Program-made: the position numbers and the translations under genes | Notes under the pieces: generated by a model | The model's input: only the letters and a program-made list of their open reading frames with translations | What the model was told of the DNA's origin: nothing | The model's database searches: none | In this document: positions 16,515 to 24,596 of the stretch, in pieces | How positions within the stretch are numbered: position 1 is the stretch's first letter | How the letters are laid out: each line of letters begins with the position of its first letter | Assembly (NCBI RefSeq): GCF_042677865.1 | Contig: NZ_JBHUDD010000058.1 | Coordinates: forward strand, 33,116 to 97,115 | DNA length: 64,000 nt | DNA from: Lutimaribacter salitolerans | GTDB taxonomy: Bacteria; Pseudomonadota; Alphaproteobacteria; Rhodobacterales; Rhodobacteraceae | Reading direction: 5' to 3'

Positions 16515-17162
16515 ATGACAAAACGGTTCGACCTTCCCGACATGATCCCGGTGTTCCCCTTGCCGGGGGCCCTGCTGCTGCCGCGTGCGCGGTTGCCGCT
16601 GCATATTTTCGAGCCGCGCTATCTGGCGATGCTGGACGACGCGCTGAAAGTGCCGGACCGGTTGATCGGGATGGTGCAGCCCTCCAAGGGGCGCGGCACG
16701 GACAAGGGGCCGGGCCTGTACCAGATCGGTTGTGCGGGCCGGGTGACGCAATTGTCCGAGACCGAGGACGGGCGCTACATGATCACCCTGACCGGAATCT
16801 CGCGGTTCCGCGTGGTGGAAGAGATCGAAGGCTTTACCCCCTACCGACGCATCCGGGTCAACTGGCAGGGGTTCGAGCGCGACAAGGGCGGGGATGAGAC
16901 CGACGAGGGGTTCAACCGCGATGCTCTGATGGACCTGCTGGCGCGGTATTTCGCGGCGCGCAGCCTGAACACCGACTGGGATTCCCTGCGCGAGGCGGAT
17001 GACGAATTGCTGATCAATTCGCTGTCGATGCTGCTGGATTTCGACCCCGAGGACAAGCAGGCGCTGCTGGAAGCCCCTTGCCTGACCACGCGGCGCGAGA
17101 CGATGATGGGGCTGCTGGAATACGCCCTGCGCGGTGGCGATGGCGACGAGGTGATGCAATGA
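16515..17162 (+). CDS. LON peptidase substrate-binding (N-terminal) domain protein
   Basis: 215 residues consisting of the PUA-like Lon N-terminal domain alone: IPVFPLPGALLLPRARLPLHIFEPRYLAML is split across its first strands. The AAA and protease parts are absent, as is usual for this stand-alone family. Such proteins probably bind unfolded or degron-bearing peptides in the cytoplasm. Its TGA overlaps the Trm112 ATG, so the two genes are translationally coupled. Confidence 0.92.
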   Translation: MTKRFDLPDMIPVFPLPGALLLPRARLPLHIFEPRYLAMLDDALKVPDRLIGMVQPSKGRGTDKGPGLYQIGCAGRVTQLSETEDGRYMITLTGISRFRVVEEIEGFTPYRRIRVNWQGFERDKGGDETDEGFNRDALMDLLARYFAARSLNTDWDSLREADDELLINSLSMLLDFDPEDKQALLEAPCLTTRRETMMGLLEYALRGGDGDEVMQ

Positions 17163-17344
17163 CCGACGAGGCACAGCCTTTTGACCGCCGCATGCTGGAG
17201 GCGCTGATCTGCCCCAAGACCGGCGCGCGGCTGACCTATGACGCCGACCGGCAGGAACTGGTGTCGAAATCCGCGCATCTGGCCTTTCCGATCCGGGACG
17301 GCATCCCTGTCATGTTGATCGACGAGGCGCGGCGGCTGGACTGA
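17159..17344 (+). CDS. Trm112 family protein
   Basis: 61 residues containing LEALICPKTGARLTYDADRQ and FPIRDGIPVMLIDEAR, the two conserved blocks of the bacterial Trm112/YcaR family. These are small zinc-ribbon-like activators of methyltransferases and other enzymes. Only one Cys is present, so zinc binding is probably lost, as in many bacterial members. It begins within the stop codon of the LON-domain gene. Confidence 0.9.
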   Translation: MTDEAQPFDRRMLEALICPKTGARLTYDADRQELVSKSAHLAFPIRDGIPVMLIDEARRLD

Positions 17345-17469
17345 GCGGCATGCATGGGCGCGAGGACACCCTTTAAACGGCGAGCTTGCTTTTCGGAAAA
17401 ACGAAAGCTGCCTTGCAGATATGCCCCTAAGCGCAACGTTGATGCCGGGTCAGGGCCAACCCACACGGG

Positions 17470-18285
17470 TCAATCCGCAAACGACCATGGGCCGGGGTAG
17501 GTGCCCGTTGGGATGATGTCGGACACCAGACCGGGACCGGGGTCTGCGATCCAGCGGCAGACCGTGATACCGCCCGGCTCCAGGATCAGCTGTGGATCGT
17601 GCCCTGCACGGTGATCGGTCAGAACGGCATGGCAGGTCGCGGGCGCGATCTGGCAGGTCACACGGCCAATCTGGCCGGTCACCGAGCGGTGGACATGACC
17701 CGAGATCATGCGCACGGGGGCGGGATGGGCCTCGAGCCGCTTCATCAGCGTCGCGCCGTTGCGCAGGTTGTCGGCATCCATCGCGGGGATGCCGGCGTGC
17801 ATCCAGGGGTGATGCGTGGCAACAATGGCCGGCTGATCGCCCATCTGCGTCAGCGCTGCGTCGAGAAAGGCCAGCCCCTCTGGCGCCAGGTCGCCGTGAT
17901 GGGCGCCCTCCAGCAGCGTATCCAGACCGATGACGGAAAACGGGCCGAAATTCCGCACCCAGTGAATCGGTCCGCCGTCCGGCATCCATGGTTCACCTAG
18001 AAAGGCCGTGCGCATTGCGTCACGCTGGTCGTGATTTCCGGGCACCGCCAGCCAGGGCAGATCGAGCGCGCCCATTAGCGCCGAGAAATGCGCGTATTCC
18101 TCGGGCGTGCCGTGATCGGTAAGGTCGCCCGTGACGATGACGCAATCGACATCGCCAAGCCGGGGGCGTTTTGCATTGATCGTGGCAATGGCCCGTTGCA
18201 GGGCCGTTGCCGTGTCGGACTGGCCGCAGACCAAGGCGCCCGGCGCGACGACGTGCGTGTCGGTGATTTGGATGAAGCAGGCCAT
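17470..18285 (-). CDS. Metallophosphoesterase of the CpdA/cyclic-nucleotide phosphodiesterase type
   Basis: 271 residues. The complete metallophosphatase motif series is visible: QITDTHV, GDLTDHG, GNHD, THHPWMHAG and GHVHR, binding two metals. The closest general type is class III cAMP phosphodiesterase/GpdQ glycerophosphodiesterase. No signal peptide is seen, so it acts in the cytoplasm. It is the last gene of a LacI-ABC transporter operon and starts one base from the ATPase stop. This suggests it hydrolyses an imported phosphodiester rather than being a general cAMP enzyme; that is inference from context. Confidence 0.88.
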   Translation of the reverse strand: MACFIQITDTHVVAPGALVCGQSDTATALQRAIATINAKRPRLGDVDCVIVTGDLTDHGTPEEYAHFSALMGALDLPWLAVPGNHDQRDAMRTAFLGEPWMPDGGPIHWVRNFGPFSVIGLDTLLEGAHHGDLAPEGLAFLDAALTQMGDQPAIVATHHPWMHAGIPAMDADNLRNGATLMKRLEAHPAPVRMISGHVHRSVTGQIGRVTCQIAPATCHAVLTDHRAGHDPQLILEPGGITVCRWIADPGPGLVSDIIPTGTYPGPWSFAD

Positions 18286-19320
18286 TCAGGCGTCCACGTC
18301 TTCTGGGGGCAGGGTCAGGATGGCCCCCGGCGCAATGGACAGGCGCACGGTCTCGCCCGGTTTCGGCGCGCTCAGCCCGCCGTGCAGAGCAAAAAGCGTG
18401 CCGGGGACGACGCCCGACAGGGCAATGCGGTAATGCGTGCCCAGAAAGGTGACAGTCTCGACGCGGGCCGAAATCGGCCCGTCATTGTCGATCCGCACAT
18501 CCTCGGCGCGGACGAAGGCTTGGTATCCCTCGGCTGCTTTCGGCAGGGCAAGGGTGCCGCCATCAAGATGCAGTCGATCTGCGGTGATGCGTCCCGTCAG
18601 CGGCATCGCATCACCGACAAAGCGGGCCACGAACCCGGTGGCCGGATTGCGGTATAGCGCCTCTGGCGTTCCGATCTGGGCCACCTTGCCCTGGCTCATG
18701 ACAGCCACGCGGTCGGCGATGGCCATGGCCTCGTTCTGATCATGCGTGACGAAGATGACCGTGATGCCGAACTGCCGCAACAGCAGGGCCAGCTCATCGC
18801 GCAACTGGTTGCGGAGCGACGCATCCAGCGCCGACAGCGGCTCGTCCAGAAGCAGGACGCGCGGGCGCGGTGCAATGGCGCGGGCAAGCGCCACGCGCTG
18901 TCGCTGCCCCCCGGAGAGCGCTCCGATCGACCGGTCGGCATAGGGTTGCAACTGGCACAGCGCGATCACCTCATCCACCCGCGCGGCGATATCGGCCCTG
19001 GGCAGCTTCTGCATTTTCAGCCCGTAGCCGATATTGCCGCGCACCGACATGTTGGGAAACAGGGCGTAGGATTGAAACACCATGCCGATCTTGCGACGCT
19101 CGACCGGCAGGGCCGTCACATCCTCGCCGTCGAACAGGACGCGCCCGCCCGCATCGGCGGCCTCGAGCCCTGCGACAATCCTGAGCAGGGTGGTCTTGCC
19201 ACAGCCCGATGGCCCCAGAAGCGAGACAATCTCGCCCTGTTCGATGTCGAGATCGGTGGACAAGAGCGCCCTGGTCCCACCGGGAAAGGTCTTGGCGACG
19301 TTGGTCAGCAGCAGTGTCAT
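18286..19320 (-). CDS. ABC transporter ATP-binding protein (PotA/FbpC/UgpC type)
   Basis: 344 residues. The ATPase domain has Walker A GPSGCGKTT near residue 37, signature LSGGQRQRVALARAI, Walker B LLLDEPLSALD and the H-loop VTHDQNEAM. The last about 110 residues form a TOBE-type regulatory domain. It powers import by the two permeases upstream and shares a 4-bp overlap with the second of them. This subfamily serves polyamine, iron, thiamine, sulfate and phosphonate importers; the substrate cannot be chosen from the ATPase alone. Confidence 0.93.
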   Translation of the reverse strand: MTLLLTNVAKTFPGGTRALLSTDLDIEQGEIVSLLGPSGCGKTTLLRIVAGLEAADAGGRVLFDGEDVTALPVERRKIGMVFQSYALFPNMSVRGNIGYGLKMQKLPRADIAARVDEVIALCQLQPYADRSIGALSGGQRQRVALARAIAPRPRVLLLDEPLSALDASLRNQLRDELALLLRQFGITVIFVTHDQNEAMAIADRVAVMSQGKVAQIGTPEALYRNPATGFVARFVGDAMPLTGRITADRLHLDGGTLALPKAAEGYQAFVRAEDVRIDNDGPISARVETVTFLGTHYRIALSGVVPGTLFALHGGLSAPKPGETVRLSIAPGAILTLPPEDVDA

Positions 19321-20105
19321 TGCATAATCCTCTGGGCGCGGGCGCTGGCCCATTGCATGGCCATCAAAAGCGGCACGATCATCAGGAAAAAGACCAGCGT
19401 GTAGGCCGAGGCGACTTCGAGCCGCATCGAGGCATAGCTGTCGGCCAGCCCCACGGGCAGGGTTTTCATGAGCGGCGTGTGCAGCATCCAGGTCAGGTTG
19501 AATTCCCCGATCGAGAGCGTGACGACGGTCAGCGCACCGGCCAAGATTCCCGGCATCGCATTGGGCACCACGACATCGACAAAGCGTCGCGCCGGGCCAG
19601 CCCCCAGCGATGCGGCCCCTTCCTCGAGCGTTTTCAGGTCGATGGCCGCCAGCACCGACAGGACCGACCGCACCATGAAAGGCAATGTGTAAAGAACATG
19701 CCCGACGAGGATGAAGCTCCAATGGGTGCGAAAGCCGTGATAGGTGCCGTAGAGTTGCAGCAGTGCCAACGCGATTGCCAGACCGGGGATGGCCAGTGGC
19801 AGGGAGATGAATTCTTCGAGGATGCGCGACGCCCGGCCGGGATTGCGCGCCAAGGCATAGGCCGCCGGCACCCCAAGCACGAGCGTCACCACCAGACAGG
19901 CCACCGCCAGCCAGATCGACAGAAAGATACTGCCGGAATACAGATCCCAGACTTGGCCCACCCATTTCAGGGTCAGACCCGACGACAGGCCCTGAAAATA
20001 GTTTACGGTCACGCCCGCCAGCACCGACAACACGATGGGCACGAACAGGAACGCACAGGCCAGCAAGGTGACGGCAAGCGGGAGGACCTTGGTGAGGGAT
20101 TTCAT
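19317..20105 (-). CDS. ABC transporter permease (second)
   Basis: 262 residues with about six membrane helices and the cytoplasmic EAA loop (LEEGAASLGAGPARRFVDVV) that docks on the ATPase. It pairs with the permease encoded just upstream, from which it is separated by 4 bp. I started it at MKSLTKVLP rather than the longer upstream ATG because that part overlaps the first permease gene. It belongs to the PotC/PhnV-like group. Confidence 0.92.
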   Translation of the reverse strand: MKSLTKVLPLAVTLLACAFLFVPIVLSVLAGVTVNYFQGLSSGLTLKWVGQVWDLYSGSIFLSIWLAVACLVVTLVLGVPAAYALARNPGRASRILEEFISLPLAIPGLAIALALLQLYGTYHGFRTHWSFILVGHVLYTLPFMVRSVLSVLAAIDLKTLEEGAASLGAGPARRFVDVVVPNAMPGILAGALTVVTLSIGEFNLTWMLHTPLMKTLPVGLADSYASMRLEVASAYTLVFFLMIVPLLMAMQWASARAQRIMQ

Positions 20106-20109
20106 CGTC

Positions 20110-20913
20110 TCAACCCCCCGCCGCCACGGCATCACCCGAAAAGCTGCGCGCGATCAACAGCATCGCCCATGTCACGAGACCCAGGATTACCGACAGGGCC
20201 GAGGCCATGGCGATGTTCGCGGACAGGGTGAACTCGGTGTAGATCACCATCGGCAGCACGTCGATATCGGTCGCCAGCGTGAAGGCGGTTCCAAAGGCCC
20301 CCATCGCCGTGGCAAAGGCGATGGCCCCGGCCGCAATCAGCGCGGGGGACAGCGCCGGAAGAAGCACGTCGAGCAGAATCCGGTGCGGCGGCGCACCCAG
20401 CGTCCGGGCGGCCTCTTCCAGCGCGGGGTCGATCTTTTCCGCCGAGGCCATGACCGTCAGCAGGACGCGCGGGATCGAAAAGTAGAGATACCCCAGAAAC
20501 AGGCCGAACACGGAATAGGCAAAGACCCAATGGCCCGGAAGCATCTGGTTGACGAGGCCCTGCCGCCCGCCCAGCAGGATGATCATGAAGCCCACGACCA
20601 CGCCGGGAAAGGCCAGCGGCAGCGTCAGCACCGACAAGACCACGCTGCGCCCGACAAAGCGGTTGCGCACCAGAAACAGACCCGCCGTGGTCGAAATCGC
20701 AAGGGCAGCCGCCGTGACGGACAGCGACACGACGACCGTCTGGATCAAGGTCGACAGGTAGCGCGGCGTTTGAAGAATTGTCAGGTAGATCGCCCACCCG
20801 TCCTTGCCTTCGCCGGATGCAAGGATGAGACGCGCAAGAGGGATGGCCAGAAAGGCCAGGGTGAAAATCGCCAGTGGCAATAGGCACAGCAGGACGAATT
20901 GGCGTGTTGTCAC
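20110..20913 (-). CDS. ABC transporter permease (first)
   Basis: 267 residues from a GTG start, with about six membrane helices and the EAA loop ALEEAARTLGAPPHRILLDV. It belongs to the PotB/PhnU-type permeases and forms the channel with the second permease. A 90-bp gap separates it from the binding-protein gene upstream. That gap contains no gene and is a normal place for a stabilising hairpin after a highly expressed binding protein. Confidence 0.92.
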   Translation of the reverse strand: MTTRQFVLLCLLPLAIFTLAFLAIPLARLILASGEGKDGWAIYLTILQTPRYLSTLIQTVVVSLSVTAAALAISTTAGLFLVRNRFVGRSVVLSVLTLPLAFPGVVVGFMIILLGGRQGLVNQMLPGHWVFAYSVFGLFLGYLYFSIPRVLLTVMASAEKIDPALEEAARTLGAPPHRILLDVLLPALSPALIAAGAIAFATAMGAFGTAFTLATDIDVLPMVIYTEFTLSANIAMASALSVILGLVTWAMLLIARSFSGDAVAAGG

Positions 20914-21003
20914 GGCACCGATACCCTAGAAGTTTGGGGGATGGAGGCGGAGGGGCGAGACGGGCGGCGCGGATGGCGCGCCGCCCCGATGGCAAACCGG
21001 GTA

Positions 21004-21999
21004 TCAGTCTACCTCGTTCAGATAACGATCCCCGAAGGCGGCCTGCACACGCTCCATTTCGGCGTAATCCACCGCAACCGCGCGCTCGTAGTCAGAGGCC
21101 GGCAGGAACTTCTCGGCCACCTCGGCGGGCAGGTCTACCGGGCGCGCGGGCTGAAGATAGGCGTTGGTCCAGATCGCCTGACCCTCATCCGACAGGATGA
21201 AATCGAGAACGCGCTTGCCTGCATCCTCGTTCGGCGCATTCGCCACAAGGCTCATGACATAGGGAACGCGGACCGAGCCTTCGCAGGGAAGGACAAATTC
21301 GAAATTCCCGTCCTCTTCGTATTTGCCGCGATAGGCGTTGAAGTCATAGTCGAACAGGATCGGGATTTCGCCCGAAACCACGCGCGCGTAGGACGTCTGC
21401 TTGGGCACGATCGGGTCGTTTTCTGCCAGTTCGTTGAAATACTCGATTGCGGGGTCGAAATTGCCCAGATCGCCACCGAATGCCATGTTGACCGCCACCG
21501 CACCGGCATAGCCGACAAAGGCCGAGGACGGATCGAGGTAGCCGACCATGCCGCGATACTCGGGCTTGGTCAGATCCGCAAAACACTGCGGCACGGGTGC
21601 CCCGGCAAGCGCGTCGACATTCACGAAAAAGCCCAGCGTGCCATAGTGGATCGCGAACCAGTTGCCGTCAGCATCCTTCAGACCATCGGGAATTTCGTCA
21701 AAACCTGCGGGCTTGTAGGGCGTCACGACGCCTTCGTTGCCGGCCTTGATGCCGGTGGTCACGCCGAAATAGGCCACATCGGCCACGGGCGCGGCGCGCT
21801 CGGCCAGAAGCTGGCTCAGGGTCTGGCCGGAGTTCTTGTTGTCATGGGGCATCTGGATGTCGAGCTTTTCGTCGATGGCTTTGAGCATCGAAGCCCAGTC
21901 GGCCCATTGCGGCGGGCAATTGTAGCAGATGGCATCTTCGGCGAACGCGGGCGCGGCGATCGCGGTTGCGAAAAGCGCCGAAAGAACAGTATGTTTCAT
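21004..21999 (-). CDS. Extracellular solute-binding protein of a PotD/FbpA-type ABC importer
   Basis: 331 residues with a signal peptide (MKHTVLSALFATAIAAPAFA) and a mature N-terminus EDAICYNCPPQWADW. The CYNCPP pair may form a disulfide in the periplasm. The fold pattern is that of type II binding proteins (KPEYRGMVGYLDPSSAF, LVANAPNEDAGKRVLDFILS), close to iron, thiamine, putrescine and 2-aminoethylphosphonate binders. The neighbouring phosphodiesterase hints at a phosphorylated substrate. It starts 4 bp after the lacI stop, so regulator and transporter share a transcript. Confidence 0.88.
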   Translation of the reverse strand: MKHTVLSALFATAIAAPAFAEDAICYNCPPQWADWASMLKAIDEKLDIQMPHDNKNSGQTLSQLLAERAAPVADVAYFGVTTGIKAGNEGVVTPYKPAGFDEIPDGLKDADGNWFAIHYGTLGFFVNVDALAGAPVPQCFADLTKPEYRGMVGYLDPSSAFVGYAGAVAVNMAFGGDLGNFDPAIEYFNELAENDPIVPKQTSYARVVSGEIPILFDYDFNAYRGKYEEDGNFEFVLPCEGSVRVPYVMSLVANAPNEDAGKRVLDFILSDEGQAIWTNAYLQPARPVDLPAEVAEKFLPASDYERAVAVDYAEMERVQAAFGDRYLNEVD

Positions 22000-22003
22000 G
22001 GGT

Positions 22004-23092
22004 TCATCCTTGTTTGAGATCGGTCTTGAGCGAGTGAACGGACGGCGGCCAGGTGGCACCCTGGTCGTCGTCGCAGCTTTCCGTGCGGGGGCGAGCAAGC
22101 GTGGCACCTGCACGGAAATCGAAGGGCAAAGGCGGTCGCTGCATGCAGGCCTTTCCTTGCATCATTTCCAAAAGTGTCTGCGCGGCCTGACGGCCTATGG
22201 CATTCGGTGCGGTCTCGATCGTGGCCAGCGGCGCGTCGAGCAGGCGGCCGATCTCGATCCCGTCGAACCCTATGACAGACAGGTCATGCGGCACGCTCTT
22301 GCCCATCAGGCGCGCCGCCTTCTGGACCGCGATGGCAAGAAAGTCATTCGATGCAAAGATGGCGGTCAGTTCCCCGAGAGAGGCAAGGATTTCCGCCAAA
22401 AGCTCGGGCGTATTGGCCTCGGCCTCGCCCAGTTCGATCAGGGCGGGGTCCGGAAGATCCCGCGCGCGGCATTCGGCATGAAACCCGGCATAGCGGTTGC
22501 GCGACCGGTCCGAGCTTGAGAACCGCAAGGACAAGAAAGCCGTGTGCCTGTGGCCAAGATCGGCAAACCGTCGTGCGACCTCTCGGGCCGCCTGAAAATT
22601 GTCCACATGGGCGGTCAGAAAGCCGTCGATGGGGTCATGAAACATCAGCGACACGGGCAGGCCGCGTCGGCGCGCCTGTTTCAAGGTCGCACTGCGTTCG
22701 GGGGCCACCATGGTCACGATCAGGCCATCGACCTCTTTCGCGGCAAGGGTCGCGATCGCTTCGTTGTCGGCATCGCCGTCATAGTTCGAACTTGCAATCA
22801 AAAGCTGATACCCGCTGCCCGACAGCGCATCCTGCACGCCCTGCACCGCTTCGGCGAAGACCGGGTTGGCGAGGGACGGCACAAGACACCCGATTGTCAT
22901 GCTGCGACCACCCTGCAACGCGCGTCCGATGGCACTGAAGGAAAACCCCAGATCGCGCGCTGCCGTCTCGACCCGTTCCCGCACCTCGGCGCTCGCCGGA
23001 CCGGAATTGTTCAGCACGCGGCTGGCCGTGGCGATCCCGCAACCGGCCTCGCGCGCGACGTCCTTGATTGTGACCTTCAGCCGAGATTCCAT
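22004..23092 (-). CDS. LacI-family transcriptional regulator
   Basis: 362 residues from MESRLKVTIKD. The N-terminal helix-turn-helix VTIKDVAREAGCGIATASRVL and hinge helix are followed by a periplasmic-binding-protein-like effector domain (GCLVPSLANPVFAEAVQGVQ, FASNDFLAIAVQKAA, VIGFDGIEIGRLLDAPL). It is the first gene of the transporter/phosphodiesterase operon. A perfect palindrome of the LacI-operator kind lies 15 bp upstream of its start, so it very probably represses its own operon until the transported compound or its product binds. Confidence 0.93.
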   Translation of the reverse strand: MESRLKVTIKDVAREAGCGIATASRVLNNSGPASAEVRERVETAARDLGFSFSAIGRALQGGRSMTIGCLVPSLANPVFAEAVQGVQDALSGSGYQLLIASSNYDGDADNEAIATLAAKEVDGLIVTMVAPERSATLKQARRRGLPVSLMFHDPIDGFLTAHVDNFQAAREVARRFADLGHRHTAFLSLRFSSSDRSRNRYAGFHAECRARDLPDPALIELGEAEANTPELLAEILASLGELTAIFASNDFLAIAVQKAARLMGKSVPHDLSVIGFDGIEIGRLLDAPLATIETAPNAIGRQAAQTLLEMMQGKACMQRPPLPFDFRAGATLARPRTESCDDDQGATWPPSVHSLKTDLKQG

Positions 23093-23106
23093 CGCTGCAT
23101 TCCATG

Positions 23107-23120
23107 TGGAAACGTTTCCA
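23107..23120. promoter_or_regulatory. LacI-type operator TGGAAACGTTTCCA
   Basis: A perfect 14-bp palindrome with a central CG, the standard form of LacI/GalR operators. It is placed 15 bp upstream of the chosen lacI start codon. Repressor bound here would block transcription of the whole lacI-transporter-phosphodiesterase operon. The same palindrome was not noticed elsewhere in the window. Confidence 0.85.
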
Positions 23121-23256
23121 AAAGGGATACTGATGATTCTCAACAGGAGTATGACAACCGGAAATTTTTGCAGGTGCGCCCATGCCGACAGGGCGCAGGT
23201 TTACCTTGCTCCGCGTCGATCCGGTTGGCAGATGGCTGCGATGGCACCCATGTCTT

Positions 23257-24110
23257 TTATGCAGGGGCAGCCTTGATCTCGATCCCCGGCGCGTGGAGCG
23301 CCCTGGGCGAGAGCGTAAAGATCTCGAACCCCTCGGCTGTCACCCCGATCGAATGCTCGAACTGTGCCGACAAAGACCTGTCGCGCGTCACGGCGGTCCA
23401 GTCATCGGAAAGCATCTTCACATCGGCGCGGCCCAGATTGATCATCGGCTCGACGGTAAAGATCATGCCTTCTCGCAGCTCCGGGCCGGTTCCGGGCCTT
23501 CCGAAATTCAGGATGTTCGGCGAGTCGTGAAACACCTGACCGATGCCGTGCCCACAAAATTCACGGACGACCGAGCAGCGTTCGGATTCTGCGTATGTCT
23601 GGATGGCATGGCCGATATCGCCCAGTCGCGCGCCCGGACGTACGGCCCCGATCCCGCGCATCATCGCCTCATGCGCGATCCGGATCAGCCGCTCGGCCGC
23701 GCGTTTGGGTTTTCCGACGGCATACATGCGGCTGGAATCGCCATACCACCCGTCAAGGATCAGCGTGACATCGACATTCACGATATCGCCGTCGCGCAGT
23801 TTCTTGTCGTTCGGGAATCCGTGGCAGACCACGTGATTGACCGATGTGCAGCAGGCGTATTCATAGCCCAGATAGCCCAGGGTTGCGGGCGTCGCGCCGT
23901 GCGTCGCGGCGAAATCGAGAACAAAGTGTTGATTTCGGCCAGGGGTGTGCCGTCGCAGATCAGGTCTGACACGCCGTCCAGACAGGTGGCGGTCAACGCC
24001 CCGGCGCGGCGCATCCCTGCAAAGGCATCGGGTCCGTAAAGCTTGATGCGCTCGGTTCTCCGCGCGGCATGTGCCGGCGGCGCGACAGGCACGTCGATAT
24101 AGCTGTCCAC
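23257..24110 (-). pseudogene. map: Type I methionine aminopeptidase, single-base frameshift
   Basis: Two reading frames together encode a normal MetAP. The first (from 24110) gives MDSYIDVPVAPP... through DLICDGTPLAEINT. The second carries all metal ligands: CHGFPNDKKLRDGD with VDVTLILDGWYGDSS, EFCGHGIGQVFH, MIFTVEPMIN and SAQFEHSIGVT. Near 23926 one base is missing (AAC AC-TTT GTT); restoring it yields EINTFVLDFAATHG and an unbroken protein of about 284 residues. It is either a recent pseudogene or a sequencing error. It would remove initiator Met from nascent proteins and may be a secondary copy. It is divergent from a ParD-like gene. Confidence 0.88.
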
Positions 24111-24155
24111 CTGCTGCCCTTTCTGCGTAATCTGCGCCTTGGCGACCGAGGAAGT

Positions 24156-24184
24156 TTGACCCAGGGACTATCCCGAAATATACG
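24156..24184 (+). promoter_or_regulatory. Sigma-70-type promoter for the ParD-like gene
   Basis: TTGACC (24156-24161) and TATACG (24179-24184) are separated by 17 bases, the optimal spacing. The -10 element lies inside the palindrome described in the next entry, in a strongly AT-rich patch that stands out in this GC-rich window. An AGGAGG ribosome site follows at 24214-24219. Confidence 0.65.
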
Positions 24185-24205
24185 AATCATATATATTTCG
24201 TATAT
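24178..24205. promoter_or_regulatory. Palindromic operator ATATACGAA-N10-TTCGTATAT
   Basis: Perfect 9-bp inverted arms surround a 10-base AT-only-but-one spacer. It overlaps the -10 region of the ParD-like gene and lies between it and the divergent aminopeptidase gene. This is the usual arrangement for an autoregulating antitoxin-type DNA-binding protein and would let the same protein control both genes. Confidence 0.75.
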
Positions 24206-24226
24206 AAAGCAACAGGAGGCATGTCG

Positions 24227-24433
24227 ATGGGTATCGTGAAAATCGGGGATGATCTGCACGAGGAGCTGCGCAAGTCCAGCGGGGTCATGTGCCGGTCGAT
24301 CAACGCTCAGGCAGAGTTCTGGATGAAGGTCGGCATGCTGGCCGAGGCGAACCCGACCCTGTCCTTCACCGAAATCATGGCGCGGCAACTCAAGGATGCC
24401 GATGTGCAGGTGCCGGGGATCGAAGCCGCCTGA
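24227..24433 (+). CDS. ParD-like antitoxin family protein
   Basis: 68 residues (MGIVKIGDDLHEELRKSSG... to GIEAA). The start was chosen because the AGGAGG at 24214-24219 is 7 bases from this ATG but only 1 base from the ATG two codons earlier. The beta strand followed by helices, with RSINAQAEFWMKVG, fits the ParD_like (PF11903) ribbon-helix-helix-type family. No ParE toxin gene follows; instead the divergent neighbour is methionine aminopeptidase, an association seen in other proteobacteria for this family. It is probably a transcriptional autoregulator, with its role beyond that unknown. Confidence 0.8.
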   Translation: MGIVKIGDDLHEELRKSSGVMCRSINAQAEFWMKVGMLAEANPTLSFTEIMARQLKDADVQVPGIEAA

Positions 24434-24497
24434 AGTGTGGAGTGGATGAGACGGGTGCCGCAGGCTTCCCGTTACACCCGCAAGGACCGTCAGCGAT

Positions 24498-24549
24498 CTG
24501 CCAAAAGCCTTTGGGCAGGCAGGCGAAAGACCGTCTGCGCCTTTGGCAG
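24498..24549. repeat. Weak inverted repeat between convergent genes
   Basis: CTGCCAAA(AG) at 24498 and (C)CTTTGGCAG ending at 24549 form 8-bp arms around a 33-base loop, in the 163-bp gap between the ParD-like and SH3/DUF3828 genes. It may act as a bidirectional stop signal, but there is no T-run. Confidence 0.3.
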
Positions 24550-24596
24550 GGTCGGCACGGGATCCTCGCAGGCCGCCGCCTCTACGATGCCCATGG

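Noticed and set aside
17372..17412. Terminator-like GCTTTTCG/CGAAAGC stem after the Trm112 gene
   Set aside because: The arms do not pair fully and no T-run follows.
23926..23932. Programmed ribosomal frameshift in map
   Set aside because: No slippery heptamer or downstream structure was seen; a single-base deletion explains it more simply.
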